Both the position numbers and the translations under genes were made by a program. Of a DNA stretch of 64,000 nucleotides, positions 43,428 to 52,735 are shown one piece after another. Within the stretch, counting starts at the first letter, position 1; the number at the start of each line of letters is the position of its first letter. Origin of the DNA: CAYUNE01 sp964446115 (GTDB lineage: Bacteria > Desulfobacterota > Desulfobulbia > Desulfobulbales > Desulfobulbaceae); the NCBI GenBank assembly GCA_964446115.1, contig CAYUNE010000008.1, forward strand, positions 62,001 to 126,000, read 5' to 3'. The notes under the pieces were generated by a model. It saw only the letters and a program-made list of their open reading frames with translations. It had not been told where the DNA came from and did no database searches.

Positions 43428-44024
43428 TCAGAGGTTGAGCCCACTGAGAACCCCTCTGGTGCCGAAAATATCCAAAAGAGTCATCCGTCCCGCCTCAACC
43501 TCGAAGAGCAGATAATCTGCCGGACTCAGTCCCAGCAGCAGGCAGATTATCACCCGTATCACTCCTCCATGGGTGATCACCAGTATGTGTTCTGCCGGAT
43601 CACTGAGCAAACGATGGAGCACGGTTTCCATGCGCCCGGCAAAATCGCCCAGGGATTCTCCGCCTGGAAAACAAAAATCAAGGGGTCGGCGGAGCCATTC
43701 TTCCACAGCATGGGGTTGGGTGCGGGCAACCTCTTTGAAAGTCTGTTTTTCCCAATCTCCAAAATCGATTTCCTGCAGCAGGGAATCGAAACAGGTGTCA
43801 TGGTTTGCGGAAAATATCCGCCGCAGCGTCTTTTCCGTCTGCTTTGCCCTGGTGCTGGGGCTGCAATACCAGGAGGCCGGAGAGTAATGCTCAAGTAAGG
43901 GTTGAAGCCTGCCGAGTCGCTCAAGCCCCTCCCTGGAGGCAGCAACATCAGTGGAGCCGAGAAATCGACCGCGAAATCTCGGGCCGGTTTCGGCATGACG
44001 CAGCAACAGCAGTTTTTCAGCCAT
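43428..44024 (-). CDS. cobC: Histidine phosphatase, probable alpha-ribazole phosphatase
   Basis: This 198-residue protein has the histidine phosphatase motif LLLLRHAETG and the second histidine in VITHGGVIRV, with the SPSTRAKQTEK segment typical of the branch. It is named CobC because of its place between aroK and cobU; a general phosphoglycerate mutase-like role cannot be excluded by sequence alone. ATG 44024 overlaps the aroK stop by 8 nt; the frame extends upstream within aroK without meaning. Confidence 0.85.
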   Translation of the reverse strand: MAEKLLLLRHAETGPRFRGRFLGSTDVAASREGLERLGRLQPLLEHYSPASWYCSPSTRAKQTEKTLRRIFSANHDTCFDSLLQEIDFGDWEKQTFKEVARTQPHAVEEWLRRPLDFCFPGGESLGDFAGRMETVLHRLLSDPAEHILVITHGGVIRVIICLLLGLSPADYLLFEVEAGRMTLLDIFGTRGVLSGLNL

Positions 44025-44550
44025 GGCGTCGATCAACGGAGATATCCAATCGCTGGATGATCTCATCGACGATTGCGCTTCTGCTCCGGTCATGCACCGA
44101 TACCTCGACATGGGCGACACGGCGATATTGCGGCAGCCTGGTGTCGTAGAGTTTTTGGGCCTGAACCGGATCCTGCAGCAGGGGGCGCTTTTTGATTCTT
44201 CTGCTGCCGGCCGGGGAACGGTTCAGTTTTTCAATAATGGCATCAAAGGGGGAATGCAGATATACCACCGTGCCGAGCCTTCTGATGTTTTCGACCATGA
44301 AAAAACCGCCACCGGTGGAGACGATTGTCCCGGAGACATGTCTTTCAAGCCAGTCCGCTGTTTTCCGTTCCAGGGCCCTGAAGTGCCCTTCTCCCTTTTT
44401 TTTGAATATTTTTTTAACCTTCTTGTTGACCAGGGTTTCGATGAGGTCATCGGTATCAACGGTATATAGTCCCGTCTTTTCACTTAATTTCCGGGCTGTT
44501 CTCCCCTTGCCCACGGCCATGAAGCCGATCAATATGATGTTTTCCGCCAT
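44017..44550 (-). CDS. aroK: Shikimate kinase with atypical P-loop
   Basis: This 177-residue kinase has DTDDLIE for shikimate binding, STGGGFF, and the lid-like RPLLQD. The P-loop reads GFMAVGKGRTARKL: where nearly all shikimate kinases have GK followed by Ser or Thr, this has GKG-R-T, so a shifted threonine may coordinate magnesium. It phosphorylates shikimate toward chorismate. ATG 44550 was chosen because the kinase core begins there; a frame to 44598 adds an unsupported 16 residues. It leads a cluster otherwise devoted to cobalamin, presumably by co-transcription. Confidence 0.88.
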   Translation of the reverse strand: MAENIILIGFMAVGKGRTARKLSEKTGLYTVDTDDLIETLVNKKVKKIFKKKGEGHFRALERKTADWLERHVSGTIVSTGGGFFMVENIRRLGTVVYLHSPFDAIIEKLNRSPAGSRRIKKRPLLQDPVQAQKLYDTRLPQYRRVAHVEVSVHDRSRSAIVDEIIQRLDISVDRRHG

Positions 44551-44586
44551 GTTGTTCTCTCTTCCGGGGTTCGTATATGTAACCCC

Positions 44587-44625
44587 GCGGTATATCATAC
44601 TTCCAAACTGTAATCGGTCACAGGT
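44587..44625 (+). repeat. Dispersed intergenic repeat, copy A
   Basis: This stretch, GCGGTATATCATAC followed by TTCCAAACTGTAATCGGTCACAGGT in the same order, matches copies at 52510-52547 and 57952-57989, with the core CTGTAATxGGTCAC shared. Similarity to copy C continues to about 44638 (xxACAGxTTTGC). It lies between the divergent aroK and apeB genes. It resembles a transposon end or small non-autonomous element. Confidence 0.7.
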
Positions 44626-44768
44626 TCTACAGGTTTGCTTTTCTCCGTCTTCCCTGGGAAATTCTCTTATTTTGGGTGAAATTATCAGTGAGTGATTTTC
44701 TTATCAAAAATAATTTTCCGTGGTAGCATGCACCAAAACAGGAAAATAATCTTCAGGAGATAGCCGCC

Positions 44769-46109
44769 ATGAAGCAACCTGAATTCACGACAGAGTTTAT
44801 AAAATATCTCACCAAATCCGTCACGCCGTTTCATGCAGTGGAGCAGATGGCGGGCCTGCTGGCCGACCGGGGGTTCCACTGCCTGTCCGACGGGGATTCC
44901 TGGGACAAACTGGGTCCCGGATCATATTTTCTTATCCACAACGATTCCAGCCTGGTGGCTTTTCAACTGGCCGCAGGCGAGCCGGCCCGGGAAGGTTTCA
45001 GGATGGTTGCCGCTCATACCGACAGTCCCTCTCTCCGCATTCACCCCAGACCCGTGCGGATTGTTCATTCTTTCCTGCAGTTGGGAGTGGAGGTGTACGG
45101 AGGCGCTCTGCTCGCGCCCTGGTTTGACCGGGATCTCTCCATTGCCGGACGCGTGGTCTGGCACGAGGAAGAGCAACTGCATCGGGGTCTGATCGACTTC
45201 AAGCGGCCGGTGGCGATAATTCCCAGTCTGGCCATTCATCTGGACCGTGAGGCCAATAAAAAACGATCCATCAAGAAACACAAGGATATTATTCCTGTTC
45301 TTATGCAGGTCGATGGTGATGAGGAGGTAGATTTTGGCGCTATTCTGACCCGGCAGATCCGGCAGCGCTATCGGCAAAGTGACACCCCACGGGTGCTTGA
45401 CTTTGATCTTTTTCTCTATGATACCCAGCCGCCGGCACTGACCGGCCTGCGGCAGGAGTTTATCACCGGTGGCCGGCTTGACAACCTTATCTCCTGCTTC
45501 ACCGCTCTGTTTGCCCTGCCCCATGCCGATGCTGTTTGCCGGAACACTTTGCTCATCCTCAATGATCACGAAGAGGTGGGCAGTGTATCCGCCTCCGGAG
45601 CCCAGGGAGAACTGCTCAAAAGCGTCCTGCACCGTCTCCTGCCACACCCGGAAACCAGACGCCGTTGTCTCAGCCGTTCCCTGCTGCTGTCCGCCGATAA
45701 CGCCCACGGCCTTCATCCCGGGGCCACGGACAAATTCGATATCAACCACACTCCCCTGCTCAACCGCGGGATAGTTATCAAAACAAACGCCAACCAACGG
45801 TATGCAACCAGCGGTATCACCGCGGCTATTTTTCGCAGCATCTGCAGGAATATCGGGGTCCCGGTTCAGGACTTTGTCATGAGGGCGGACATGGCCTGCG
45901 GCAGCACCATCGGCCCAATCACGGCAGCCAAAATCGGCGTTGCCGCCGTTGATATCGGTGTGCCGACTCTGGGAATGCACTCCATCAGGGAAACCGCAGG
46001 GATCACCGATTGTTATTCCCTGTACCGCGTCTTTGGAGAATTTTTCGGGCTACAGACAGAGAGCCCGGAGATGGAACTGTTGCAGGAAAACTCTCGCCTG
46101 GACACCTAG
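44769..46109 (+). CDS. apeB: M18 family aminopeptidase
   Basis: This 446-residue aspartyl-aminopeptidase-like enzyme has the metal ligands in VAAHTDSPSLRI, LDNLISCFTAL, LILNDHEEVGSVSASGAQ, and the C-terminal HPGATDKFDINHTP and LGMHSIRET. It removes N-terminal residues from peptides in the cytoplasm using two metal ions. An AGGAGA site precedes ATG 44769. No neighbour shares an obvious pathway, although peptide use fits the transporter and dipeptidase at 8.8-15.2 kb. Confidence 0.94.
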   Translation: MKQPEFTTEFIKYLTKSVTPFHAVEQMAGLLADRGFHCLSDGDSWDKLGPGSYFLIHNDSSLVAFQLAAGEPAREGFRMVAAHTDSPSLRIHPRPVRIVHSFLQLGVEVYGGALLAPWFDRDLSIAGRVVWHEEEQLHRGLIDFKRPVAIIPSLAIHLDREANKKRSIKKHKDIIPVLMQVDGDEEVDFGAILTRQIRQRYRQSDTPRVLDFDLFLYDTQPPALTGLRQEFITGGRLDNLISCFTALFALPHADAVCRNTLLILNDHEEVGSVSASGAQGELLKSVLHRLLPHPETRRRCLSRSLLLSADNAHGLHPGATDKFDINHTPLLNRGIVIKTNANQRYATSGITAAIFRSICRNIGVPVQDFVMRADMACGSTIGPITAAKIGVAAVDIGVPTLGMHSIRETAGITDCYSLYRVFGEFFGLQTESPEMELLQENSRLDT

Positions 46110-46205
46110 TGAAATATGGCGTCCAGGCAAGAGCGAGCGTGGTGGGTGTGATGGCTCTTTTCCGGAGCAGATCGTTTTGCCGACCAGCCTTATAAGTCGG
46201 AAAAC

Positions 46206-47570
46206 CTATTGCAGAAGCATATAGATCGGCGGCAGGGCATTTTCTCCGTTCCGTCTGGGATCAGGAGGCAGCGTCACCGGAGATGCCGTTGCCCCCAATT
46301 GATCCAGGTCGATCTCCCAGAAATAGAGTTTGCTGTCGACAAAATCTCCCAGGCTGAGAAGAAAGAGATGATTATTCCGAATCCTCACCTCCACCTTACC
46401 CTCTGCGGAGAAAGGAGCCAGCTGCCATTTTTCACGCCATGATCCGTCGGCGCCGCTTCGGGCAACGGCGATATTGCCCCGGGATCCCCGGAATTCGTCA
46501 TCATGGGTATTGTCTGGTGAGAAGTCCCAGGCGCCATAAACCTCTCCCGTTGCGGCCACGGCCAGACCAACGCCCATGCCTTCCCTGGTTTCCGGGTAGT
46601 CGGCCGGGGTGATATTGGTCTTTATCCAGGCAGCTCCCGACCATTCGGCCAGGAGGGCCGAGGTGCCGGTATTGTACTCGTTATTGTACTCGGCATAGCT
46701 GTACATGGCCACCAGCGGGGTGCTGCCGTTTACAACCAGGTCTGTCCAGAATTCCATCTCGTAGAGGGACTTGCCGGCATCAACCATCCGCACATTCCAT
46801 ATCTGACCGTCACTGGAAGTGGCGTAATAGAGGTTGTGGAAAATGCCCTGAATTGTCGTTGTCGAGTCTTTCCCGGCAAGTACCGGCCGGCTCTCGATGT
46901 TGTCGCCATAGGTGATATGGAAAATGCCGTCCTTATAGACAAATTCACCAACTCTGAACTTATTGACCGCCGGCAACTGCAGATACTGTTTGTCCCAGGT
47001 TGTTCCATCCGTTGTCCTGGTCAACACCAGGCTTGACACCGGATTCGGCCAGGTTTCATTCTCCCTGATAAACATGGGATAACCATTCCCATCAAGCTGC
47101 ATTCTGGTATGCCATGCTCCCGGGCCGATATAATGTTCGGTCCCCGGAGTCGTACCATTGACCCTCCGGTAATAAAGGTTAAGATCATTCTTGATGTAGC
47201 AGACATGGGCAACATTGGCGGAGTCGACCACCAGCCTGGTTGAAATACTGGCCCGGTAGGCTGCAGTGGTCAAAACGGTTTGCGACCAGCCGGATGAAGT
47301 ACGTCGCAGATAAATCACCTCTCCGTTATCCCCGGAAGTGGGTTTCAGGTACACCAGGTGAACGTTGCCTGCGGCATCCACAGCCATATCGTAGGAGTAA
47401 ATACGTTTCTCAAAATTTTCTTCGGAATCGGCAATAACCTTAAATTCAAGGGCAGGCAACTCACCCCTGGATGCACCGCCCATCAAAATGAAAAAAATCA
47501 TGAAAAAACAAAAAGACGTCAAAGAGCGGTAAACTTTCGGCTCCTGAAAATTTAAATTTTTTGTATTCAT
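46206..47570 (-). CDS. Secreted repeat protein, probable beta-propeller
   Basis: This 454-residue protein has an N-terminal hydrophobic signal (about 15-35, LTSFCFFMIFFILMGG). The mature part is built of repeated beta-rich units with the recurring pattern D-x-x-G-N-x-H-x-x-Y, such as VDAAGNVHLVYL, VVDSANVAHVCYI and FVYKDGIFHITYG, giving perhaps six or seven blades as in BNR/sialidase-like propellers. No catalytic motif is recognised. It is convergent with apeB and diverges from the beta-helix gene. A periplasmic or outer-surface location is likely; function is unknown. Confidence 0.75.
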   Translation of the reverse strand: MNTKNLNFQEPKVYRSLTSFCFFMIFFILMGGASRGELPALEFKVIADSEENFEKRIYSYDMAVDAAGNVHLVYLKPTSGDNGEVIYLRRTSSGWSQTVLTTAAYRASISTRLVVDSANVAHVCYIKNDLNLYYRRVNGTTPGTEHYIGPGAWHTRMQLDGNGYPMFIRENETWPNPVSSLVLTRTTDGTTWDKQYLQLPAVNKFRVGEFVYKDGIFHITYGDNIESRPVLAGKDSTTTIQGIFHNLYYATSSDGQIWNVRMVDAGKSLYEMEFWTDLVVNGSTPLVAMYSYAEYNNEYNTGTSALLAEWSGAAWIKTNITPADYPETREGMGVGLAVAATGEVYGAWDFSPDNTHDDEFRGSRGNIAVARSGADGSWREKWQLAPFSAEGKVEVRIRNNHLFLLSLGDFVDSKLYFWEIDLDQLGATASPVTLPPDPRRNGENALPPIYMLLQ

Positions 47571-47875
47571 ATCAGATACAGACCTCTTGGTTTCAGATTT
47601 GTCCGCAAGCGGATTTCCTTTGCAGCGGGTGGCGGTGGGGATTTTACACCCTTTCGCCGTTTGGGAATATTATCACCCAAAGGAGGTCGCAAAGCAAACA
47701 TCAAATGTGATCTGCATCGGCAGGTTCCGTTTTCCAGCATTCCGAAACCTGACCAGTGTACACCATATCACCCTTCAGCATCAGCAAGGCCGGAGCAAAA
47801 AAGATGGGAAAGTTTTCCATTTTGGCTAGAATGGGTAGGTGAAACGGTCTTCATATTCACTAAAAACATGAAGAG
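47571..47875 (+). other. Divergent intergenic region
   Basis: These 305 nt separate the propeller gene (-) from the beta-helix gene (+). Short frames here have no plausible start or recognisable product. The region presumably holds both promoters, but I could not assign convincing -35/-10 pairs. Confidence 0.4.
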
Positions 47876-49363
47876 ATGTCAAACAGTTCCGCAACGAATA
47901 CAATGAATGTGCAGCCGCCGCAGCTGGATCTGTCGGTGTTGCGGGCCTGCAGCGGGATTCGTCAACCGCTTCCCATGGCCGTCCGGGCGGCACAGGGTTT
48001 ACCTGCCCTGGGCAGTGACGAGCTCTGCAAAGCGGTCGACGAGGCGGGCGCTGTTTCGTTCACCGGATTGAGGCGGAAAACAATTACCGCCCTCCCCTTC
48101 TCTTTGCATGGTGAGCGCAATATGGAGCTGGTGATCCAAGCGGATTCGCTGGAAGGTGGCGGCCCGATCCGCCTTGTGGACTGCACCGGGATCAGGATCA
48201 GGGCAACCGGAGTCCTGCGCCCGACAGGGGTGGAGAAATTTTTCCTGGACATCAACCGCTGCTCCCACTTCACCCTTGATAACCTGCGGACCGTTGGCGG
48301 TCGTCATACTCTGCTGGTCTCAGACAGTCATTCTTTTTCTCTGGATGGAGTCAACAGCAGGAAAGGTGAAGGATATGGCATCATTCTTCATAACTGTCAC
48401 CACTTCATTCTGGAAAATTGTCTGGTGGAAAAAAACCTGGCAGGAATCATGATCGTCGGGCAATCACATACCGGCCAAATTCGCCATTGCACTGCCAGGG
48501 ATTTGCGGGGTTTTTGCAACTGCGATGCCGGGGTGCATCTCTGTGCCACCTCAACCCATGTCACAGGAAGCGACATACCGGAAAAATGCCACGAGGCCCT
48601 GTCAATCGAAAAGAAGACCCGGCGTCCCGGCGGTATGGTGATCGAAAAATCCACTTTTGCCCATTGCCGGGCCCAGGGGATTTATCTGGAAGGAGCGGTA
48701 AACTGTCTCATCCGGGACAATATCATCGTCGGCAACAACAAGGAGGGTATCTGTTTTGACTGGGGCAGTTGTAACTCTCTCTTTGTCAACAACCTCGTCA
48801 CCCTCAACGGCGAGCGCAGGGCTCTCTCAGCCGAGGAGATCCGCATCGACTTCATCGAAAAGTACCCCCTGCTTGCCGACGGTTCATCCAGCATGAAGCT
48901 TCCCGGAATCTCGATGGATAACGGCTGCATGAACCTGATTGATTCAAACCGGATCATCAGCAATTACGGCGGCGGCATCAAGATGATCCGGGCCTCGTTT
49001 CTCAACCGTATCAGCAACAACCTTCTGTTGTCAAACGCCCTGGGAAACAATGGTTACCTGCCGGGATTCCATGGAATTTCAGCCTTGGGGGTGGGAATGG
49101 GGCAAAATGAGTTCAGCGGCGATAAGAATAGTCTGCTCGATTTTCTGCCCTCGGTTGCCAACTCGATCTGTGACAATACCATAAAAGAGCAGTGCCATGC
49201 CCTTTTCTTTGCCCGCGGTGCAAATGGTAATTTTGCGGAAAACAATCTGATCGAACCAAACCCAGCGTGTATCTACACCTTACCCGGCCTGCGACAGCGT
49301 ATCACGGCCCGGGTCAGACGGGTATATCGACGTCTTTTTCCCGGAAACTTGGTGAAACAGTGA
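47876..49363 (+). CDS. Right-handed parallel beta-helix protein
   Basis: This 495-residue protein contains many imperfect 20-25-residue coils rich in Asn and hydrophobics (LENCLVEKNLAGIMIVG, CLIRDNIIVGNNKEGI, LIDSNRIISNYGGGIKM), the pattern of NosD/pectate-lyase-like parallel beta-helices. No signal peptide is visible, so it may act in the cytoplasm or be exported by another route. The polysaccharide-related enzyme class is common for this fold. It overlaps the following glycosyltransferase gene by 4 nt, which suggests a shared role in surface glycan synthesis or modification. The start at 47876 is uncertain; ATG 47903 is an alternative. Confidence 0.8.
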   Translation: MSNSSATNTMNVQPPQLDLSVLRACSGIRQPLPMAVRAAQGLPALGSDELCKAVDEAGAVSFTGLRRKTITALPFSLHGERNMELVIQADSLEGGGPIRLVDCTGIRIRATGVLRPTGVEKFFLDINRCSHFTLDNLRTVGGRHTLLVSDSHSFSLDGVNSRKGEGYGIILHNCHHFILENCLVEKNLAGIMIVGQSHTGQIRHCTARDLRGFCNCDAGVHLCATSTHVTGSDIPEKCHEALSIEKKTRRPGGMVIEKSTFAHCRAQGIYLEGAVNCLIRDNIIVGNNKEGICFDWGSCNSLFVNNLVTLNGERRALSAEEIRIDFIEKYPLLADGSSSMKLPGISMDNGCMNLIDSNRIISNYGGGIKMIRASFLNRISNNLLLSNALGNNGYLPGFHGISALGVGMGQNEFSGDKNSLLDFLPSVANSICDNTIKEQCHALFFARGANGNFAENNLIEPNPACIYTLPGLRQRITARVRRVYRRLFPGNLVKQ

Positions 49364-51006
49364 ACCTTCTTTCTCTTCAGGGCATCAAGGCAAAACTACG
49401 AAAATGGCGCAATACGCCGCCGCCTGAAACCTGGCTCAAAAGCATGATCGAAGCGGAGTGGCCCGACTACCAGGTCTGGCTCTTCCGCTATGCTTTTCTC
49501 AGCAGTCTGGACTGGACCCGCCAACGAAAACTGAGCCGGAAACTGAGTCGCCCTCCTCTCTTTACCTTGCTGACCCCCGTTTACAATATTGCCCCCGATT
49601 ACCTGTACCGCTGTGTCGAATCGGTTCTCTTCCAGACCTATCCCCACTGGCAACTGCTGCTGGTGGACGATGCTTCCACCCGACCGGAAACCCGGCAACA
49701 GCTCCGCAGCCTGGCCCGTCTCGACGATCGCATCCAGGTTCATACCAATCAAACAAACCTGGGAATATGCGCAACAACCAACCGGGCTCTTTCGCTGGCC
49801 CGCGGCCGATTCTGCGCATTTCTTGATCACGACGATCGCATTGCGGCCAACGCCCTGTTTGAGGCGGCCCAGGTTGTCAACTGCACTCCGGAGGCGGATA
49901 TCATCTATTCGGACAGAGATCTTATTTCTGTCAATGGAGGTCGCTTCATGCACCTGTTCAAACCGGACTGGGCACCCGAGACCATCCTGTCGAGCAACTA
50001 TCTCTGCCACCTCACCATCTACCGCACCTCACTGCTCAGAAAATTGCAGGGGTTGGACCAGGAAACCGAAGGATCCCAGGATCATGACCTTATCCTCCGG
50101 GCCGAAGAAACCGATCCCTGTGTAGTCCATATTCCCAAAATTCTCTATCACTGGCGACAGCATCCCGAATCAGTGGCCCTGAATCCGGACTCCAAACAGT
50201 ACGCCTACGACGCAGCCACGCTTTCTGTTCAAAAGGCGCTACAGCGGCGCGGTCTGCGCGGCACGGTGGAGGAAATCCCCGGTTTGTGGCGGGGAAACTA
50301 CCGTGTCAGATTTGAACATCCGGCCACGGATGCCATTTCCCTGCATCGGATCGATGATTTCCTCCGGGTGCAGTGGCGGCCTCTTTTTCAGCAGGCTCTT
50401 GTCTCCAGCAACAGGCCCTATCTGGTCTTCCTGGATGCTCGCCTCAATCCGGAGAACAGCCGCACCATTGAGGAATTGACTTCCTGGTTCCAGATTGACC
50501 GGGTGGCCATGACAACCGGCCTTCTCATCGACAGCAACGGTTGCATCGTCCACGCCGGGCTTCTTCATGACCGCAAGGGCGCAATCCAATATATCTATCA
50601 AGGGAAATCAGTGGAGGAAACCCCGGGATACATGGCCTGGGCAGCCAGTGCCCATAACGTCAGTCTGGTGCATCCCGGCTGCTTCGCCATCCGCCGCCGA
50701 GAACTGGAAGCTTCCCTGAAAGAGCTAAAAGCAGCAGCTACCTATCCTCTCCCCTTGACCCTTTCCCTGGTGCTACGCTCCCGCCAAAACCGCATCGTCT
50801 ATACACCTTTTGCCCGTTTTTCAACCCGTAACCCGGCGGACATGGGAAAAATATTGGATCCCGCCGGACACCGTGATTTCTACAAGCACCACCAAGCCCT
50901 CCTCAGTCAAGGGGATCCATACTTCAGCCCCAACCTCACAGTCAGAAATAACGATATCTCCCTCAACCACGACCTACCGTGCTTTGGTCTGGAAGCCAAG
51001 GATTAA
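49360..51006 (+). CDS. Family 2 glycosyltransferase
   Basis: This 548-residue protein has a GT-A domain: FTLLTPVYN, LLVDDAS with the first aspartates at about 103, DHDD (156-159) as the metal-binding DxD equivalent, and SQDHDLILRAEE around 240 as the catalytic region. A C-terminal region from about 320 is less conserved and may be a partial second GT2-like fold (HPGCFAIRRRELEA). GTG 49360 overlaps the beta-helix stop (TGA 49361-49363). It transfers a sugar to an unknown acceptor, probably a surface glycan. Confidence 0.88.
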   Translation: MNLLSLQGIKAKLRKWRNTPPPETWLKSMIEAEWPDYQVWLFRYAFLSSLDWTRQRKLSRKLSRPPLFTLLTPVYNIAPDYLYRCVESVLFQTYPHWQLLLVDDASTRPETRQQLRSLARLDDRIQVHTNQTNLGICATTNRALSLARGRFCAFLDHDDRIAANALFEAAQVVNCTPEADIIYSDRDLISVNGGRFMHLFKPDWAPETILSSNYLCHLTIYRTSLLRKLQGLDQETEGSQDHDLILRAEETDPCVVHIPKILYHWRQHPESVALNPDSKQYAYDAATLSVQKALQRRGLRGTVEEIPGLWRGNYRVRFEHPATDAISLHRIDDFLRVQWRPLFQQALVSSNRPYLVFLDARLNPENSRTIEELTSWFQIDRVAMTTGLLIDSNGCIVHAGLLHDRKGAIQYIYQGKSVEETPGYMAWAASAHNVSLVHPGCFAIRRRELEASLKELKAAATYPLPLTLSLVLRSRQNRIVYTPFARFSTRNPADMGKILDPAGHRDFYKHHQALLSQGDPYFSPNLTVRNNDISLNHDLPCFGLEAKD

Positions 51007-51147
51007 GAATCGATCACGGGTTTGTCCCCTTTCGCAGATTACTCCTGGTGACAAAAGGTTTCCTGGTTCAATAGCGGTAATTTATAATTTCCATTATTCC
51101 TGAAAGCAGGGAGATGTAAATAAGACATTGTGTCCGCAGAATTTTTA

Positions 51148-51462
51148 TCAGCATGTATCCGGCTGCGTCTCCTTGGCAAAGCATGCCGCTGCTTTTTTTA
51201 ATATATCACGTTCCTTTCTGGTCACAGCAAGTTTACGTATCACCCTGGTAAGTTCCTGATTGACATCGCCCTGCGAGACCTCGCCATAACCAATGTTATC
51301 TAATTTTCTTTTCCTTTCAAATTGTAACAATTTATCCCGAGTGTTATCAGGTGTAAAAATACGCAGAGCATGCCCTGCTGATGATATTTCATCAGTGGGG
51401 CGCCAACAACTGTCCATTTCATGAACTTCGTTGGTATGCTGATCGTATAGAATTTTTACCAT
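51148..51462 (-). CDS. Small ORF ending in an IS3-family OrfA tail
   Basis: This 104-residue frame has a strong GGAGGTG site before the ATG. Its last 31 residues (NQELTRVIRKLAVTRKERD and ILKKAAACFAKE) closely resemble the C-terminal leucine-zipper end of IS3-family OrfA transposase proteins. Residues 1-70 are unlike OrfA: there is no helix-turn-helix of the IS3 type, and I do not recognise that part. No OrfB follows. It looks like an IS3 remnant captured by another frame, so it may be a pseudogene or a small new gene. Confidence 0.6.
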   Translation of the reverse strand: MVKILYDQHTNEVHEMDSCWRPTDEISSAGHALRIFTPDNTRDKLLQFERKRKLDNIGYGEVSQGDVNQELTRVIRKLAVTRKERDILKKAAACFAKETQPDTC

Positions 51463-51638
51463 TTAACACCTCCGTTTTGTCGTATAGAAAAAACATGAGT
51501 GTAACTATTATTGATAGACATCAAGTAAGCACCAATGAATTAGAGAAGATGACAATGACTCCCGATAAGTTGCCTGTACGAACATATATTTTCCCTGTTC
51601 AAGAATTAGCTAATTTTATCCAATTCTTTCCTGGCCGT

Positions 51639-52445
51639 CTATAGACCAAAAGTAGGTTTTTTTCTTTTTAGCTTGCTGTAGCCTATGAAGCCGGAGGCGA
51701 TGAGCATGATATCGTGTTTGCGGCGCACTCCCATCTTGTTTTTGATGAATTCGCAGTAGCTTTTTATGGTGCTCTCAGCCAAGCCGAGATAGTCCCCTAT
51801 CTCTTTGTAGGTACCAAGGCGGGCCGTGAGATTGGCTATTTCCGCCTCCCTTGGAGTCAAATCGTACTTATTTTCAAGATAATCTGAGTTTACAACCGCA
51901 TAACAGGAATCATCCTTTTCCAGGGAAGCCATCCATAGCTCAACGGACTGGCAGAGATGTGGTGTCAGTATCTTCAAATCGTTGTGGAGTGCATTAATAT
52001 TATCGGATTCATGGTCATAAAGAACATTCAAAACTATCCGAAAGATATCCGTGTTGTATAACTGAATAGCAATCCCATCGTTAATCCCCTGGGGAGCAAG
52101 CCAATCCCGGTAATATTTGGTTTTTTGTAATTCATCTAATGGTAAATTTTCCGAGAATATACAAAGCTCCCCTACCTGGTGTTTCTGTTCACAAGGAGTC
52201 CAGACGTCATAATATATGATTTCACGGATATACTTATCAACATACTCCTGCTCAATATTATGTATCTTTGAACTTAACAAATTTTTCACATCAATATGAC
52301 CATCAATGTTGCTTCGCCGGGTGAGAACCGATTTACCGTTTCTCACATACCGGGATAATTTCTCAAGAACTGCCTGCCAGTGGACAGGCACCGCAGATGC
52401 CTTGTAAATATCAAGCAAGATGGCTGAAAATTCTTCCCTCTTCAT
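51639..52445 (-). CDS. LuxR-type transcriptional regulator
   Basis: This 268-residue protein has a C-terminal HTH of the LuxR family (about 195-255): YDLTPREAEIANLTARL, YKEIGDYLGLAESTIKSY and CEFIKNKMGV. The N-terminal 180 residues form an unrecognised sensing domain without an obvious receiver aspartate, so it is not a typical response regulator. An AAGGAAC site precedes ATG 52445. It diverges from the 1627-residue secreted protein gene and may control it. It is noticeably AT-rich compared with most of the window, in line with transferred DNA. Confidence 0.85.
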   Translation of the reverse strand: MKREEFSAILLDIYKASAVPVHWQAVLEKLSRYVRNGKSVLTRRSNIDGHIDVKNLLSSKIHNIEQEYVDKYIREIIYYDVWTPCEQKHQVGELCIFSENLPLDELQKTKYYRDWLAPQGINDGIAIQLYNTDIFRIVLNVLYDHESDNINALHNDLKILTPHLCQSVELWMASLEKDDSCYAVVNSDYLENKYDLTPREAEIANLTARLGTYKEIGDYLGLAESTIKSYCEFIKNKMGVRRKHDIMLIASGFIGYSKLKRKKPTFGL

Positions 52446-52482
52446 CTGAAAGTTCCTTCTATTTTTATTAATTCACACAGTT

Positions 52483-52547
52483 GTAACCAATCACAGACTT
52501 TGTAGTCATGCGGTATATCTCACTATCAAACTGTAATTGGTCACCTG
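52483..52547 (+). repeat. Dispersed intergenic repeat, copy B, with inverted partner
   Basis: GCGGTATATCTCAC through CAAACTGTAATTGGTCACCTG at 52510-52547 matches copies A and C. Just upstream, TGTAACCAATCACAG (about 52485-52499) is an inverted copy of the core, so the two halves face each other as in a small palindromic element. Confidence 0.65.
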
Positions 52548-52717
52548 AACGTTATGCTTGTCCCACCTCTGCTCTCCATGTATGGCTGTAGAGTAGCCCT
52601 CGTTGCCTTACCGGGCCCGAAAAATTCAGCCGGACATTACCTTTTTCGCCCGGTCATCGGGAATGTCCACCCCTGCGGGAAAGCGCTGCATGCCTCATAA
52701 TCCTCTCCCTTTGTTCT

Positions 52718-52735
52718 GCAAGAACAGATTCTTGC
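52718..52735. promoter_or_regulatory. Short dyad, possible regulator site
   Basis: GCAAGAA (52718-52724) and TTCTTGC (52729-52735) are perfect inverted arms around 4 nt. The size fits a dimeric activator site, and the LuxR-type regulator is encoded next door. This is position-based inference. Confidence 0.3.

Noticed and set aside
51381..51644. Plus-strand frame of 87 codons between the IS3-tailed ORF and the LuxR gene
   Set aside because: It overlaps the start of the minus-strand ORF, lacks a ribosome site and has no recognisable sequence; the last 50 residues remain a weak possibility.
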